12,440 nt of DNA from Bacteroidales bacterium (GCA_030626465.1 DAOUOU010000070.1:1-12440), one strand, 5' to 3'; shown: positions 1 to 6,910, numbered from the stretch's first letter. A program made the numbers and translations. The notes: a model not told the origin generated them from the letters alone.

Positions 1-705
1 TCCGAGAGCAGTGTATACCGAATATTAAAAGATCGAGGTCTGATTAGTTCACCAACCCATGATGTAATAAAGGCAGCAGATGAGTTTAAGGATAAGACAG
101 GTTCAATCAATGAATTATGGCAAACTGATTTTACCTATTTTAAGGTGATTGGTTGGGGCTGGTATTACCTGTCAACCATTATGGATGATTATTCCAGGTA
201 TATTATAAGCTGGGAGTTATGCAAGAACATGAAATCCGATGATGTAGAACGCTGTATCGATGATGCCCTTCGAAAAACACATCTAAAAAAACCAGAGCGA
301 CCAAAACTCTTGTCGGATAACGGATCCTGTTATATCTCCACGGAGTTAGCAAATTACCTGAACAAAGCAGGAATCAGTCATGTCAGAGGAAGAGTTCGTC
401 ATCCTCAGACACAAGGAAAAATAGAGCGATACCATAGGTCAATGAAAAATGTAATTAAGCTGGACAATTATTATTCACCGGAAGAATTAAAAAAAAGTCT
501 GTCTGAATTTATCGAGTATTATAACAATGAGAGGTATCACGAATCTCTGGATAATCTTACTCCCGCAGATGTCTTTTTTGGGAGAGATTATCAGATACGA
601 AATCAAAGAAAAGAAACAAAATACAGAACAATGAGGCAAAGAAGGATAAATTACCTGAATAGAAAACTGAAAATATCGCAGGAAAATAAAAAAGAAATTG
701 CTTAA
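1..705 (+). CDS. IS3-family transposase OrfB (DDE integrase core), 5' end outside window
   Basis: This is the catalytic subunit of an IS3-family insertion sequence, which cuts and joins the element's ends. The frame is open from the first base, so the N-terminus (and any upstream orfA) lies outside; 234 residues are visible. The start of the visible part (VYRILKDRGL) fits the end of the helix-turn-helix segment that precedes the rve domain. The retroviral-type integrase core follows. The acidic triad is intact: D43 in LWQTDFTYF, D106 in LLSDNGS, and E142 in HPQTQGKIERYHR. Exactly 35 residues separate D106 and E142, the DD(35)E spacing typical of IS3. The tail has the usual YYNNERYHESL...TPADVFFGR block and a basic C-terminus rich in R and K. 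I see no frameshift or internal stop, so the visible portion could be active. Assignment to the family is firm; the subgroup is not determined. Confidence 0.93.
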   Translation, partial: SESSVYRILKDRGLISSPTHDVIKAADEFKDKTGSINELWQTDFTYFKVIGWGWYYLSTIMDDYSRYIISWELCKNMKSDDVERCIDDALRKTHLKKPERPKLLSDNGSCYISTELANYLNKAGISHVRGRVRHPQTQGKIERYHRSMKNVIKLDNYYSPEELKKSLSEFIEYYNNERYHESLDNLTPADVFFGRDYQIRNQRKETKYRTMRQRRINYLNRKLKISQENKKEIA

Positions 706-901
706 TTTAAATTAATGGAACTAATAGAAATACCACTTAAGAAAATGCATAAATTTTGTCCAGAGCTTTTTGACGATTTACAGTTAATTCTTCTGCTTAA
801 AATACCATTCTTAACGGAAATCCTATGTACACCATAAATCCTAATATAGTGGTAGGTAATTATATTCCCTCCAATCAATAAGACCTGAAACCTAACTTGC
901 A
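1..901 (+). mobile_element. IS3-family insertion sequence, right-hand part; right end tentative
   Basis: The element includes the transposase gene and runs rightward past its stop codon. The left end is outside the window, so the terminal inverted repeat cannot be confirmed by comparison. A candidate right end is the CTAACTTGCA at 892-901. Read inward it starts TGCAAGTTAGG, and IS3-family ends typically begin with TG. This would put about 196 nt between the stop codon and the end, longer than usual for IS3 elements, so the boundary is only a guess. A nearby alternative end is ...ACTCA at 908. The presence of the element is secure; the coordinate of its end is not. Confidence 0.4.
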
Positions 902-944
902 CTACTCATGAATTCTAAGAATGATCTGTGATAAAGCAAGTTAG
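892..944. repeat. 9-bp perfect inverted repeat with 35-nt spacer
   Basis: CTAACTTGC at 892-900 is the exact reverse complement of GCAAGTTAG at 936-944. The left arm coincides with the tentative right end of the insertion sequence. The right arm could be part of another, degraded end or simply form a long-looped hairpin with the first. The spacer contains a smaller palindrome, ATTCT-A-AGAAT. Confidence 0.5.
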
Positions 945-958
945 CCAGATTTAGTTAC

Positions 959-1008
959 ACTTTCTTTATTTCAGAAAGTTAGTGAACCGTAGCGAAGCGG
1001 AGCTCACT
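959..1008. other. Two adjacent small hairpins
   Basis: ACTTTC (959-964) pairs with GAAAGT (974-979) around a 9-nt loop. Immediately after it, AGTGA (981-985) pairs with TCACT (1004-1008), with an inner CCG (987-989) and CGG (998-1000) pair. No U-run follows, so they do not look like terminators. They may be the remnant of a structured RNA or of a mobile-element end; function unknown. Confidence 0.35.
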
Positions 1009-1267
1009 GGAAAGTAAACTTAATCGTAAACAGTTTGTCCCTTTTAGTTTATGAACCCCGCAGGGCTCAACGCAGTTAATTAAACAGGCTCACCTATGAT
1101 GCAATTTACAAAACTATCAGAAATGGGATTTTATCCAGGTTAAGGTATTGGAGAGGGAGGTGGATGAGAAGCTGGCTACTGCTGACTAGTTAAACAATTA
1201 GCCGCCAACTTAAATGCAATGAAATAGGAGCATTTCAGATAATGTCATAGCTTAAAATTATGGTAGT

Positions 1268-1304
1268 TTTTTACATAGTTTTTACATAAAAAGTGTACGC
1301 TTTT
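1268..1304. repeat. 10-bp tandem repeat (period 11) abutting a 16-bp near-palindrome
   Basis: TTTTTACATA occurs at 1268-1277 and again at 1279-1288, one base apart, giving an 11-bp period (about one helical turn). Directly after it, AAAAGTGTACGCTTTT at 1289-1304 is symmetric around GTAC with one mismatched pair (T/G). This arrangement looks like a protein-binding site, but no candidate regulator is in the window. Confidence 0.5.
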
Positions 1305-1540
1305 AATAAAATTGATACAGTAAATATATTTAATTGCTTGTTAATTAGCCACTTAACAAAATAACAGGTATTTAGGGCCAAAAAAACATGAAAATCGGGG
1401 CCGACACGCTAACTTTTCATTTTGCCTTGCAGAGCAGCCATATCATGGAAATATGATGAGCGTTGAGTTTTACAGGATTCTGGTTTGAATTTAATTTCCT
1501 CAGAAACAAGGAACTATTCAATCAATAAAATAAATATCGC

Positions 1541-1743
1541 TATTGCAATGCAAAATCTATTTTTCAATCCAATTATAGTATAGTGTGTAAACTCAACATG
1601 CAAATCCTATCAATAATCCAGGTTTAAATATCTATGCCAGATTAAGAAATATTCATTTCAAATTGCGGAGTGGCCAGGTGTTGCTTTTTTATGTAAGCTC
1701 CTGTTTCTCATATAACTAGGTAATTTCATGTTATTGCAATGCA
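1541..1743. repeat. 12-bp direct repeat, copies at 1541-1552 and 1732-1743
   Basis: TATTGCAATGCA is present twice on the plus strand, 191 bp apart. Each copy contains the symmetric core TTGCAA. The copies could be flanking duplications of a lost insertion or two binding sites, but AT-rich sequence makes a chance match possible. Confidence 0.3.
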
Positions 1744-1883
1744 GATCTCAGACTCAGCGGTACGGTAATATTTAACACACAATCCTTAAAAAAAACAGGA
1801 CACATTATTAAGGTGTTGAAAATCTACGATATAATTATTTCATAAATATCAATAGATAGCTATATTGCTCAATATTCTCCTAT

Positions 1884-1903
1884 TATTGGTAAATTTACCG
1901 ATA
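1884..1903. promoter_or_regulatory. 20-bp near-perfect palindrome, operator-like
   Basis: The core GGTAAATTTACC (1888-1899) is a perfect 12-bp palindrome. It extends on both sides to TAT...ATA, with one unpaired position in each arm, for 20 bp in all. The size and symmetry fit the site of a dimeric DNA-binding protein. No gene starts close by, so its target is unknown. Confidence 0.35.
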
Positions 1904-1983
1904 CCAGATCATTGTACTATTGAGGAAGCTATTTAAATGCAATTGCTGCTTTCTGGTTCGGAAATTATCCTGGATCTTACACA

Positions 1984-2004
1984 ATTTGCCCCCTATTTGC
2001 CCCC
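1984..2004. repeat. GC-rich tandem repeat, att-like
   Basis: ATTTGCCCCC occurs at 1984-1993 and 1995-2004, again 10 bp with an 11-bp period. The C-runs stand out sharply from the AT-rich surroundings. My recollection is that short G/C-run repeats of this kind occur near integration junctions of Bacteroidota mobile elements, but that is unverified. The repeat lies just upstream of the point where a truncated beta-barrel gene begins, which is why an attachment-site role is proposed. No integrase is present in the window. Confidence 0.4.
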
Positions 2005-2007
2005 GGT

Positions 2008-2041
2008 AAAAACACAAAACCCTAACAATTAATTTGTTAGG
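2008..2041 (-). terminator. Hairpin with T-rich tail, candidate minus-strand terminator
   Basis: CCTAACAA (2021-2028) and TTGTTAGG (2034-2041) form a perfect 8-bp stem with a 5-nt loop. Read on the minus strand the stem is followed by GTTTTGTGTTTTT, as expected for intrinsic termination. The nearest minus-strand gene upstream of it is the beta-barrel protein ending at 2252, about 210 nt away. The plus-strand side has no T-run. It could also be part of an attachment site rather than a true terminator. Confidence 0.4.
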
Positions 2042-2221
2042 ACTGTTAATCGTACCCGGGGCGGTTCTTATACCAAGTATATAGATGGAGAGAGGAACTT
2101 TGACCATAATCTTGCCGGATCGGGATTATACGCTCCCATCCTGGAAACGTATGCGAAAGATGTATGGATTGTAGCCATTGGTCTGAATTTCAACCTTGGC
2201 GCATCAAAACTAACCAAATAA
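2033..2221 (+). pseudogene. C-terminal fragment of an outer-membrane beta-barrel protein, 5' truncated
   Basis: From about 2051 the plus strand reads RTRGGSYTKYIDGERNFDHN, continues through LYAPILETYAKDVWIVAIGL and ends NFNLGASKLTK followed by a TAA stop at 2219-2221. The alternation of polar and aromatic/hydrophobic residues and the last IVAIGLNFNLG strand look like the closing strands of an outer-membrane barrel. A FadL/OMPP1-type transporter is one possibility, but I cannot fix the family. There is no start codon with a sensible N-terminus. The frame is stopped at 2030-2032, and upstream sequence does not continue the barrel in any frame I read. The break coincides with the hairpin and the GC-rich tandem repeat, so the gene was probably cut there by insertion or recombination. 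It is convergent with the neighbouring small barrel gene on the other strand. Confidence 0.6.
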
Positions 2222-2251
2222 AATCCTTTTCAAAAATTAAAAAAAGCAGCA

Positions 2252-2722
2252 TTAAAACTTAAAATATAGTCCCATTTCACCTGTCGGGAACATATTGACA
2301 TTATTTAGAACATCATATAGTCCGTAGCCAAACATGATGTTAAAGGCCACTGGTCGCCCAAATGAAAAAGCAGGACCAATACCAATATTGTATTCTTCAC
2401 TATATGTGAATGCTACTTTATCATTTCTGATCAGTAAATGATTGCCAATATATAAATAAACCCTTATATATTTTGTCTCTTTCAGTGAATATAATGCAGT
2501 TACACCAAGACTTGTTAAATTATAATCATCCGTAATTATTGGTAATGCTGTAAGTTGAATTCCAGCAGGACCTATCCATCGTCTGTAAGAAAGTCCCATA
2601 CCAGTTGTGGCCCCGACATGAATACCGAATTCATTTGGTTTTGATTCAATTTCAGAGTTTTTTTGTGCACTAACATGTAAAACCAGAAATAAACCAAGTG
2701 TAATAAGAAGTATCTTTTTCAT
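2252..2722 (-). CDS. Small secreted, probably outer-membrane beta-barrel protein
   Basis: The 156-residue protein begins with a classic Sec signal peptide: MKK, a hydrophobic stretch from about 4 to 16, then VSAQ with likely cleavage after A19. The remaining 137 residues contain repeated glycine/aromatic alternating segments (FGIHVGATTGMGLSYRRW, YNIGIGPAFSFG, FNIMFGYGLYDV) and end in LYFKF. A terminal aromatic residue is typical of barrels folded by the BAM machinery. About six to eight strands would fit. I do not recognise a named family, and no function is assigned. An in-frame ATG 45 nt upstream (2767) would give a longer protein, but it would bury the signal peptide behind 15 residues, so 2722 is preferred. 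It lies 181 nt behind the acyl-CoA dehydrogenase gene on the same strand and may have its own promoter. Confidence 0.75.
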   Translation of the reverse strand: MKKILLITLGLFLVLHVSAQKNSEIESKPNEFGIHVGATTGMGLSYRRWIGPAGIQLTALPIITDDYNLTSLGVTALYSLKETKYIRVYLYIGNHLLIRNDKVAFTYSEEYNIGIGPAFSFGRPVAFNIMFGYGLYDVLNNVNMFPTGEMGLYFKF

Positions 2723-2837
2723 GATGATGTGAGTTTTGTTTAAATTTATAATAGAATGCAATTTCATAGGTTGCTGACAAGAACCCTTCTTTTATTCCTT
2801 TCCAGATAGAATATCTCCTTGCAGAAGATTTCCGGGT

Positions 2838-2867
2838 AAAAATTATAAGACGAAAAACATAAAACAA
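2838..2867 (-). promoter_or_regulatory. Candidate Bacteroidota promoter for the small barrel gene
   Basis: On the minus strand TTG (2867-2865) is separated by 19 bp from TAATTTTT (2845-2838). The second box matches TAnnTTTG at seven of eight positions, and the spacing equals that of the stronger etfB promoter. It would leave a leader of roughly 100 nt before the start at 2722. In AT-rich DNA such a match can occur by chance. Confidence 0.35.
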
Positions 2868-2903
2868 TTGGTATCATGATCTTTTTCATATCAGAATAAC
2901 AAT

Positions 2904-4679
2904 CTAAAACTTATAGACATTATCATCAATTAATTTGTCGGCTATACTTCTGCGAGCCTCCTTTACATTCACCCCTGCGACAGTTGTCAGGTTCTCAATG
3001 GCCTTTGCCAGTTTGGCTGCCTCATCGGCAGATGCAAATGAATAGATGGCATCAAGTGAAGATTTTCTGATTTTTGCTGCAGAGTCGAAAATCAATACAT
3101 CCAGTATGTTCTTATAAAGAGATGCTGACTCTTTGCCTTTGAGATCTTCTATCTTTTGTACCCGCAAGACAGATGATTCTGTAACATAAGTCTCCATTAT
3201 CATAACAGAAAGATTATTCATTATTTCCTGTTCATAAACAAGCTTTTTCTCAAAAGTTTTTACAGCGCTATAGATCAACAGGAGTGTTAAATGCTTAAAG
3301 TTTTTAGTATACCTTAATTTTTCTTCGTAATAATCTTCATTGGCGGTTTTCCCGTCACTTATCTTATCAAGTGATGCGTATAGTTTTTCAGCCTCGCCAA
3401 AAAGATCGAAGTCGCCCTTCATTGCTCTTTTCATAGCAGTGTCAACCACAAGCAGGGTATTTATTTCATTGGTTCCTTCAAATATCCTGTTGATTCTGGA
3501 ATCCCGATAAGCTCTTTCCACATCCATTTCGGCAGAATAACCCATACCACCATGTATTTGAACAGCTTCGTCAACTACATAGTCAAGCACTTCAGAACTA
3601 TACACTTTAAGTATGGCTGCTTCAACTGCATAATGACTTATCGCATCGATTGAAGCTATTCCATGATCGCATCCCTCTTCATTGTACCTGGCCATTAAAT
3701 CATCAATATCCTTACTCACCCTATAGTTAGCCGACTCAGCAGCAAAAGTCCTGATTACCTGTTCAGCCAGTTTATATTTGATTGTACCAAAAGTTGAGAT
3801 TAAAACACCGAATTGTTTTCTTTCGTTTGCATACTTCACCGAGTCGGTGATTGTTTTTTTGGCAGCACCCAGAACATTCGCACCCAGTTTAATTCTACCC
3901 ATATGAAGTATACTTAGCGCTATTCTGAATCCCCCACCCTGACGACCTATCAGGTTCTCAACAGGTACTTTAACATCGTTGTAAAAGATCTGTGCCGTGG
4001 ATGATCCTTTTATTCCCATCTTATGTTCATCGGGATTGACTACAATTCCCGGATAATTACTTTCTACAATAAATGCGCTTAGAACACGGTCGTTGCCTAT
4101 TTTTGCAAAAACCGTTTGAACATCGGCGAAACCAGCATTGGTAATCCACATTTTCTGTCCGTTCAGGATATAGTGTTTCCCATCTTCAGATAGTTTTGCA
4201 TTCGTAATACCAGCATTGGCATCGCTACCTGCACCTGGCTCTGTCAGACAATAAGCACCAAGGATTTCACCTGTAGCAAGTTTTGTAACATATTTCTGTC
4301 TTTGTTCTTCGTTTCCATAATACATAATCGGGAGAGTTCCGATACCACAATGAGCCATAAAGGCCACCGAGAAAGAGTACCCCGCGCCTATTGTTTCTGC
4401 AGCAAGCATTTGTGTAACGAAAGATTGTCCAAATCCGCCATACTCTTCAGGAATTGAAATTCCCATCAATCCCAAATCACCTGATTTCTTTAACATTTTT
4501 TTCATCAATTCTCTATCCTGCTTATCCACTGCATCAAGATTTGGATACACTTCAGTTTCAAGAAAATCCTGGCAGGTTTGCCTGATCATAAGTTGTTCTT
4601 CATCACACTCTTCGGGAATAAATACACTGTTTCTATCGGTTTCCTTTACTAAAAATTCACCACTCTTTAGATTTTCCAT
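2904..4679 (-). CDS. Acyl-CoA dehydrogenase, long form with C-terminal extension
   Basis: This flavoenzyme introduces the alpha-beta double bond in an acyl-CoA, the first step of beta-oxidation, and passes the electrons to ETF. The 591-residue protein has the N-terminal helical domain (about 30-140), the middle beta domain starting with the signature GAYCLTEPGAGSDA (141-154) and the MWITNA flavin-binding stretch (177-182). The C-terminal helical domain has ERKQFG (286-291) and QIHGGMGY (374-381). E401 in RIFEGTNEI aligns with the catalytic base of the medium-chain enzyme. A further 180 or so helical residues extend beyond the roughly 380-residue core, as in long bacterial members of the superfamily. 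Chain-length preference cannot be read from sequence. It is the last gene of the etfBA/EMO operon, 57 nt behind the CCG protein, so EtfAB is its natural electron acceptor. No strong terminator is visible behind it. Confidence 0.95.
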   Translation of the reverse strand: MENLKSGEFLVKETDRNSVFIPEECDEEQLMIRQTCQDFLETEVYPNLDAVDKQDRELMKKMLKKSGDLGLMGISIPEEYGGFGQSFVTQMLAAETIGAGYSFSVAFMAHCGIGTLPIMYYGNEEQRQKYVTKLATGEILGAYCLTEPGAGSDANAGITNAKLSEDGKHYILNGQKMWITNAGFADVQTVFAKIGNDRVLSAFIVESNYPGIVVNPDEHKMGIKGSSTAQIFYNDVKVPVENLIGRQGGGFRIALSILHMGRIKLGANVLGAAKKTITDSVKYANERKQFGVLISTFGTIKYKLAEQVIRTFAAESANYRVSKDIDDLMARYNEEGCDHGIASIDAISHYAVEAAILKVYSSEVLDYVVDEAVQIHGGMGYSAEMDVERAYRDSRINRIFEGTNEINTLLVVDTAMKRAMKGDFDLFGEAEKLYASLDKISDGKTANEDYYEEKLRYTKNFKHLTLLLIYSAVKTFEKKLVYEQEIMNNLSVMIMETYVTESSVLRVQKIEDLKGKESASLYKNILDVLIFDSAAKIRKSSLDAIYSFASADEAAKLAKAIENLTTVAGVNVKEARRSIADKLIDDNVYKF

Positions 4680-4736
4680 TGTATTGGTATTAAAAATTAT
4701 TTCGTTTTATTATAATAAACTATTTTCTTTAAGAGA

Positions 4737-5534
4737 TTATAGATCAAGGCTTTGTGCAATAAGTTCAGCGATATCAAAATTCTTAATCTCTTCTTCCTTA
4801 TTCTTGTACTTTAGCCCATCAGACATCATGGTCATACAGAAAGGGCAGGCTGTAGCAATAATATCAGCTCCTGTTTTCAAGGCATCTTCGGTACGTTCAA
4901 TAAAGACTTCTTTCTCTCCCTTTTCTGCTTCTTTGAACATCTGTGCTCCTCCGGCACCACAACACAAAGCAAAACTGCGATTTCTGTCCATCTCCACCTT
5001 AACAGAAGGAATATTTTCCAAAACTTTTCTTGGTGCTTCATAAATCTTATTAGCTCTTCCAAGATAGCAAGGATCATGATAGGTTATTTTATTGTTTTTG
5101 AAGATATCAGAACTAATCTTTAAGCTGCCTTTGTCGATCTGATCTTTTAAAAATTCTGTATAATTAATAACATTATAATGCCCTTCCAGATCGGGATATT
5201 CATTTTTAAAAATATTATAGCAATGCGGGCAAATAGTAAGTATGTTTTTTACTTCGTATCCATTTAATACTTCGATATTTGTTAGTGCCTGCATTTGAAA
5301 TAACATCTCATTTCCTGCTCTTCTTGCAGGATCCCCGGTACAGGATTCTTCTTTGCCCAGTACTGCATAACTGATATTTAAGTGATTTAAAATTTTAGCA
5401 AAAGCTCTTGCAACTTTTTTATACCTGTCGTCAAATGCGCCGGCACAACCAACCCAAAATAAATAGTCAGGTTTTTTCCCTTTAGCAAATAAATCAGCCA
5501 TTACCGGTACATCAATTTTTTCTTTAGTTGCCAT
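4737..5534 (-). CDS. CCG-domain Fe-S protein, catalytic half of an ETF:menaquinone oxidoreductase (HdrB/HdrD-like)
   Basis: The 265-residue protein consists of two CCG (cysteine-rich) domains, the fold that in heterodisulfide reductase HdrB carries noncubane 4Fe-4S clusters. The first domain has C30 (WVGCAGAF), C65 in EESCTGDP and C102/C105 (CPHC); its middle motif is SC rather than CC. The second has C156 (HDPCYLG), C191-C192 (LCCGAGGAQM) and C230/C233 (CPFC), a complete set. There is no signal peptide or membrane segment, so it probably docks on the cytoplasmic face of the membrane partner encoded 32 nt upstream in the same operon. In fused EMO proteins this region is the C-terminal part of one long chain. 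The position between etfBA and the acyl-CoA dehydrogenase supports transfer of electrons from ETF. Direct proof of its partner and of quinone reduction is lacking. Confidence 0.88.
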   Translation of the reverse strand: MATKEKIDVPVMADLFAKGKKPDYLFWVGCAGAFDDRYKKVARAFAKILNHLNISYAVLGKEESCTGDPARRAGNEMLFQMQALTNIEVLNGYEVKNILTICPHCYNIFKNEYPDLEGHYNVINYTEFLKDQIDKGSLKISSDIFKNNKITYHDPCYLGRANKIYEAPRKVLENIPSVKVEMDRNRSFALCCGAGGAQMFKEAEKGEKEVFIERTEDALKTGADIIATACPFCMTMMSDGLKYKNKEEEIKNFDIAELIAQSLDL

Positions 5535-5566
5535 ATATAGAATTTATTTGATATTTTATACCTTTT

Positions 5567-6865
5567 CTATTCAGTCCATAACAATCTGTCCTCAGGAGAA
5601 AATTGCCATGGTGCACCATTATTTTCAATATTCGAGAATATTCCATTTATTTCACTAGGTGCCGATGCCAGTTCCATTACTAAATATCTCCTCATATCAA
5701 GAATTATTGAAACAGGATCAATATTTACCGGACATTCTTCTGTGCAGGCATTACAAGTGGTACATGCCCATAGCTCCTCGGTTGTTATCTGATTTAATAA
5801 TGATTTATCATCGGTAAAATCAGTTCCATTTATTTTAATTTGTTTCCCCAGGTATTCAACTCTGTCACGCAAATCCATAACAACTTTTCGGGGCGATAAT
5901 TTCTTACCTGTAATGTTAGCAGGACAGCTTGAAGTACATCGTCCACATTCGGTGCATGTATATGCGTCCATTAAATTCTTCCAGGTAAAATCTCTAACAT
6001 CTTTTGCTCCAAATTGACCTAATTCCTCTTCCTCACCGGCTTGAACCTCTGCACTTTCGTTAAGCATAGATTTTACTTCTTTGGTTATGGATGGCATATT
6101 TGCCATTTTCCCCTTAGGCTCTAGTTTAGAATAAAATACATTAGGAAATGCAAGAAATACATGGAAATGTTTTGAATAAGGAATGTAGTTTAAAAATGCA
6201 AAAACTCCTACAATATGAAACCACCAGCAAAATCTTTCAATAAACATCAAGTTTTCATCAGACATTCCAACAAATAATGGTTGAATAAAACTACTTATCA
6301 AAAATGATCCTACTTCGATAAAATGAGTATGTGGCCGTGTCTGTAGAATTCCGTCAGTAGCGTTCATAATGAGAATTGCACTCATCAGAAAAAGTTCTGT
6401 AATAAGAATGATATTAGCATCGGAACGGGGCCATGCAGTCATCTCACTGTTCCAAAAGCGTTTGAGTCTGATAACATTTCTTCTTACTAAAAATATTAAA
6501 CAACCAAACATTACTGCTAATCCAAATATTTCAAATGCGGAGATTAAGATTTTATAATTATCACCCACAAAAGAAAAGACACGATGAGTGCCAAAAATTC
6601 CATCGATAAGGATTTCCAGCATTTCAAAGTTTACGATAATAAATCCGACATATACGAATAAATGCAATAAAGCTGGAATAGGACGCGTTGTCATTTTAGA
6701 CTGCCCAATAGCAACCCTGGTCATTAATTTCCATCTTTTTGATTTATTATCTTTTATTTCAAGCTTTTTCCCAAGCTTAATGTTTCTGGATATTGACCTA
6801 ACTTTTTTACTGAAAATTGATATTGTAGCAATTAGTACTATTACAAATAGTATGTTAGGAATCAT
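5567..6865 (-). CDS. Membrane heme/4Fe-4S protein, membrane half of an ETF:menaquinone oxidoreductase (EMO-like)
   Basis: The 432-residue protein begins with a membrane helix (about 4-19). Further hydrophobic segments lie near 64-88, 104-126, 151-168, 184-200 and 211-228, giving a NarI-like membrane domain. H68, H179/H181, H217 and H233/H235 lie in or at the ends of helices and are candidate heme b ligands. The soluble C-terminal half has two ferredoxin motifs, CTECGRCTSSCP (C304, C307, C310, C314) and CTTCNACTEECP (C368, C371, C374, C378), which fit two 4Fe-4S clusters. This order (membrane domain, then two clusters) is that of EMO and HdrE/HdrD-like quinone-linked proteins, but the CCG domains are missing and are supplied by the next gene. 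Inferred role: passing electrons from ETF to menaquinone. It starts 45 nt behind etfA. Which histidines bind heme is inference. Confidence 0.88.
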   Translation of the reverse strand: MIPNILFVIVLIATISIFSKKVRSISRNIKLGKKLEIKDNKSKRWKLMTRVAIGQSKMTTRPIPALLHLFVYVGFIIVNFEMLEILIDGIFGTHRVFSFVGDNYKILISAFEIFGLAVMFGCLIFLVRRNVIRLKRFWNSEMTAWPRSDANIILITELFLMSAILIMNATDGILQTRPHTHFIEVGSFLISSFIQPLFVGMSDENLMFIERFCWWFHIVGVFAFLNYIPYSKHFHVFLAFPNVFYSKLEPKGKMANMPSITKEVKSMLNESAEVQAGEEEELGQFGAKDVRDFTWKNLMDAYTCTECGRCTSSCPANITGKKLSPRKVVMDLRDRVEYLGKQIKINGTDFTDDKSLLNQITTEELWACTTCNACTEECPVNIDPVSIILDMRRYLVMELASAPSEINGIFSNIENNGAPWQFSPEDRLLWTE

Positions 6866-6910
6866 AAGTATACTATGGATTAGGGTGAAATAATGTTCAT
6901 CAAAGTCAAT

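Larger units (their letters stand above)
706..2032. other. Gene-free accessory stretch next to the insertion sequence
   Basis: No convincing protein-coding gene is visible on either strand here. The few open stretches are under about 70 codons, start from isolated ATGs and show no recognisable family or conserved motif. No tRNA, rRNA or CRISPR-type repeat is visible. The stretch holds short structured pieces listed separately: an inverted repeat at 892-944, two small hairpins at 959-1008, a tandem repeat plus palindrome at 1268-1304, a 12-bp direct repeat at 1541 and 1732, a palindrome at 1884-1903 and a GC-rich tandem repeat at 1984-2004. It ends at the start of a broken beta-barrel gene. 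The picture fits decayed mobile-element DNA, but an unannotated small RNA cannot be excluded. Confidence 0.6.

Noticed and set aside
702..902. 66-codon open frame on the minus strand and a 40-codon frame (715-837) on the plus strand behind the transposase
   Set aside because: Neither has a recognisable family, motif or convincing upstream signal. Both lie in the tail of the insertion sequence and look like chance frames in AT-rich DNA.
960..1200. Possible group II intron remnant (GAACCGTAGCGAAGCGGAGC)
   Set aside because: The segment superficially recalls intron domain V, but the conserved stem pairing and the AGC triad placement cannot be made to fit, and no reverse transcriptase is present.
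1664..1730. tRNA-like start (GCGGAGTGGCCAGG)
   Set aside because: The first bases recall an acceptor and D-arm, but there is no T-loop sequence (GGTTCGA type) or anticodon stem at the right distance, so no tRNA is called.
1895..2107. 70-codon minus-strand frame, and a 31-codon plus-strand frame at 1937-2032
   Set aside because: The minus frame is largely antisense to the tandem repeat, hairpin and broken barrel gene. The plus frame ends inside the hairpin. Neither translation resembles a real protein.
2868..2903. Terminator behind the acyl-CoA dehydrogenase gene
   Set aside because: Only weak pairing (GAAAAA with TTTTTC around a long loop, and a short ATCATGAT palindrome) was seen, with no stable stem followed by a T-run.
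4684..5077. Open frames opposite to and overlapping the CCG-domain gene
   Set aside because: The CCG protein has all its cysteine motifs in one frame. The other frames are shadows with no family features.
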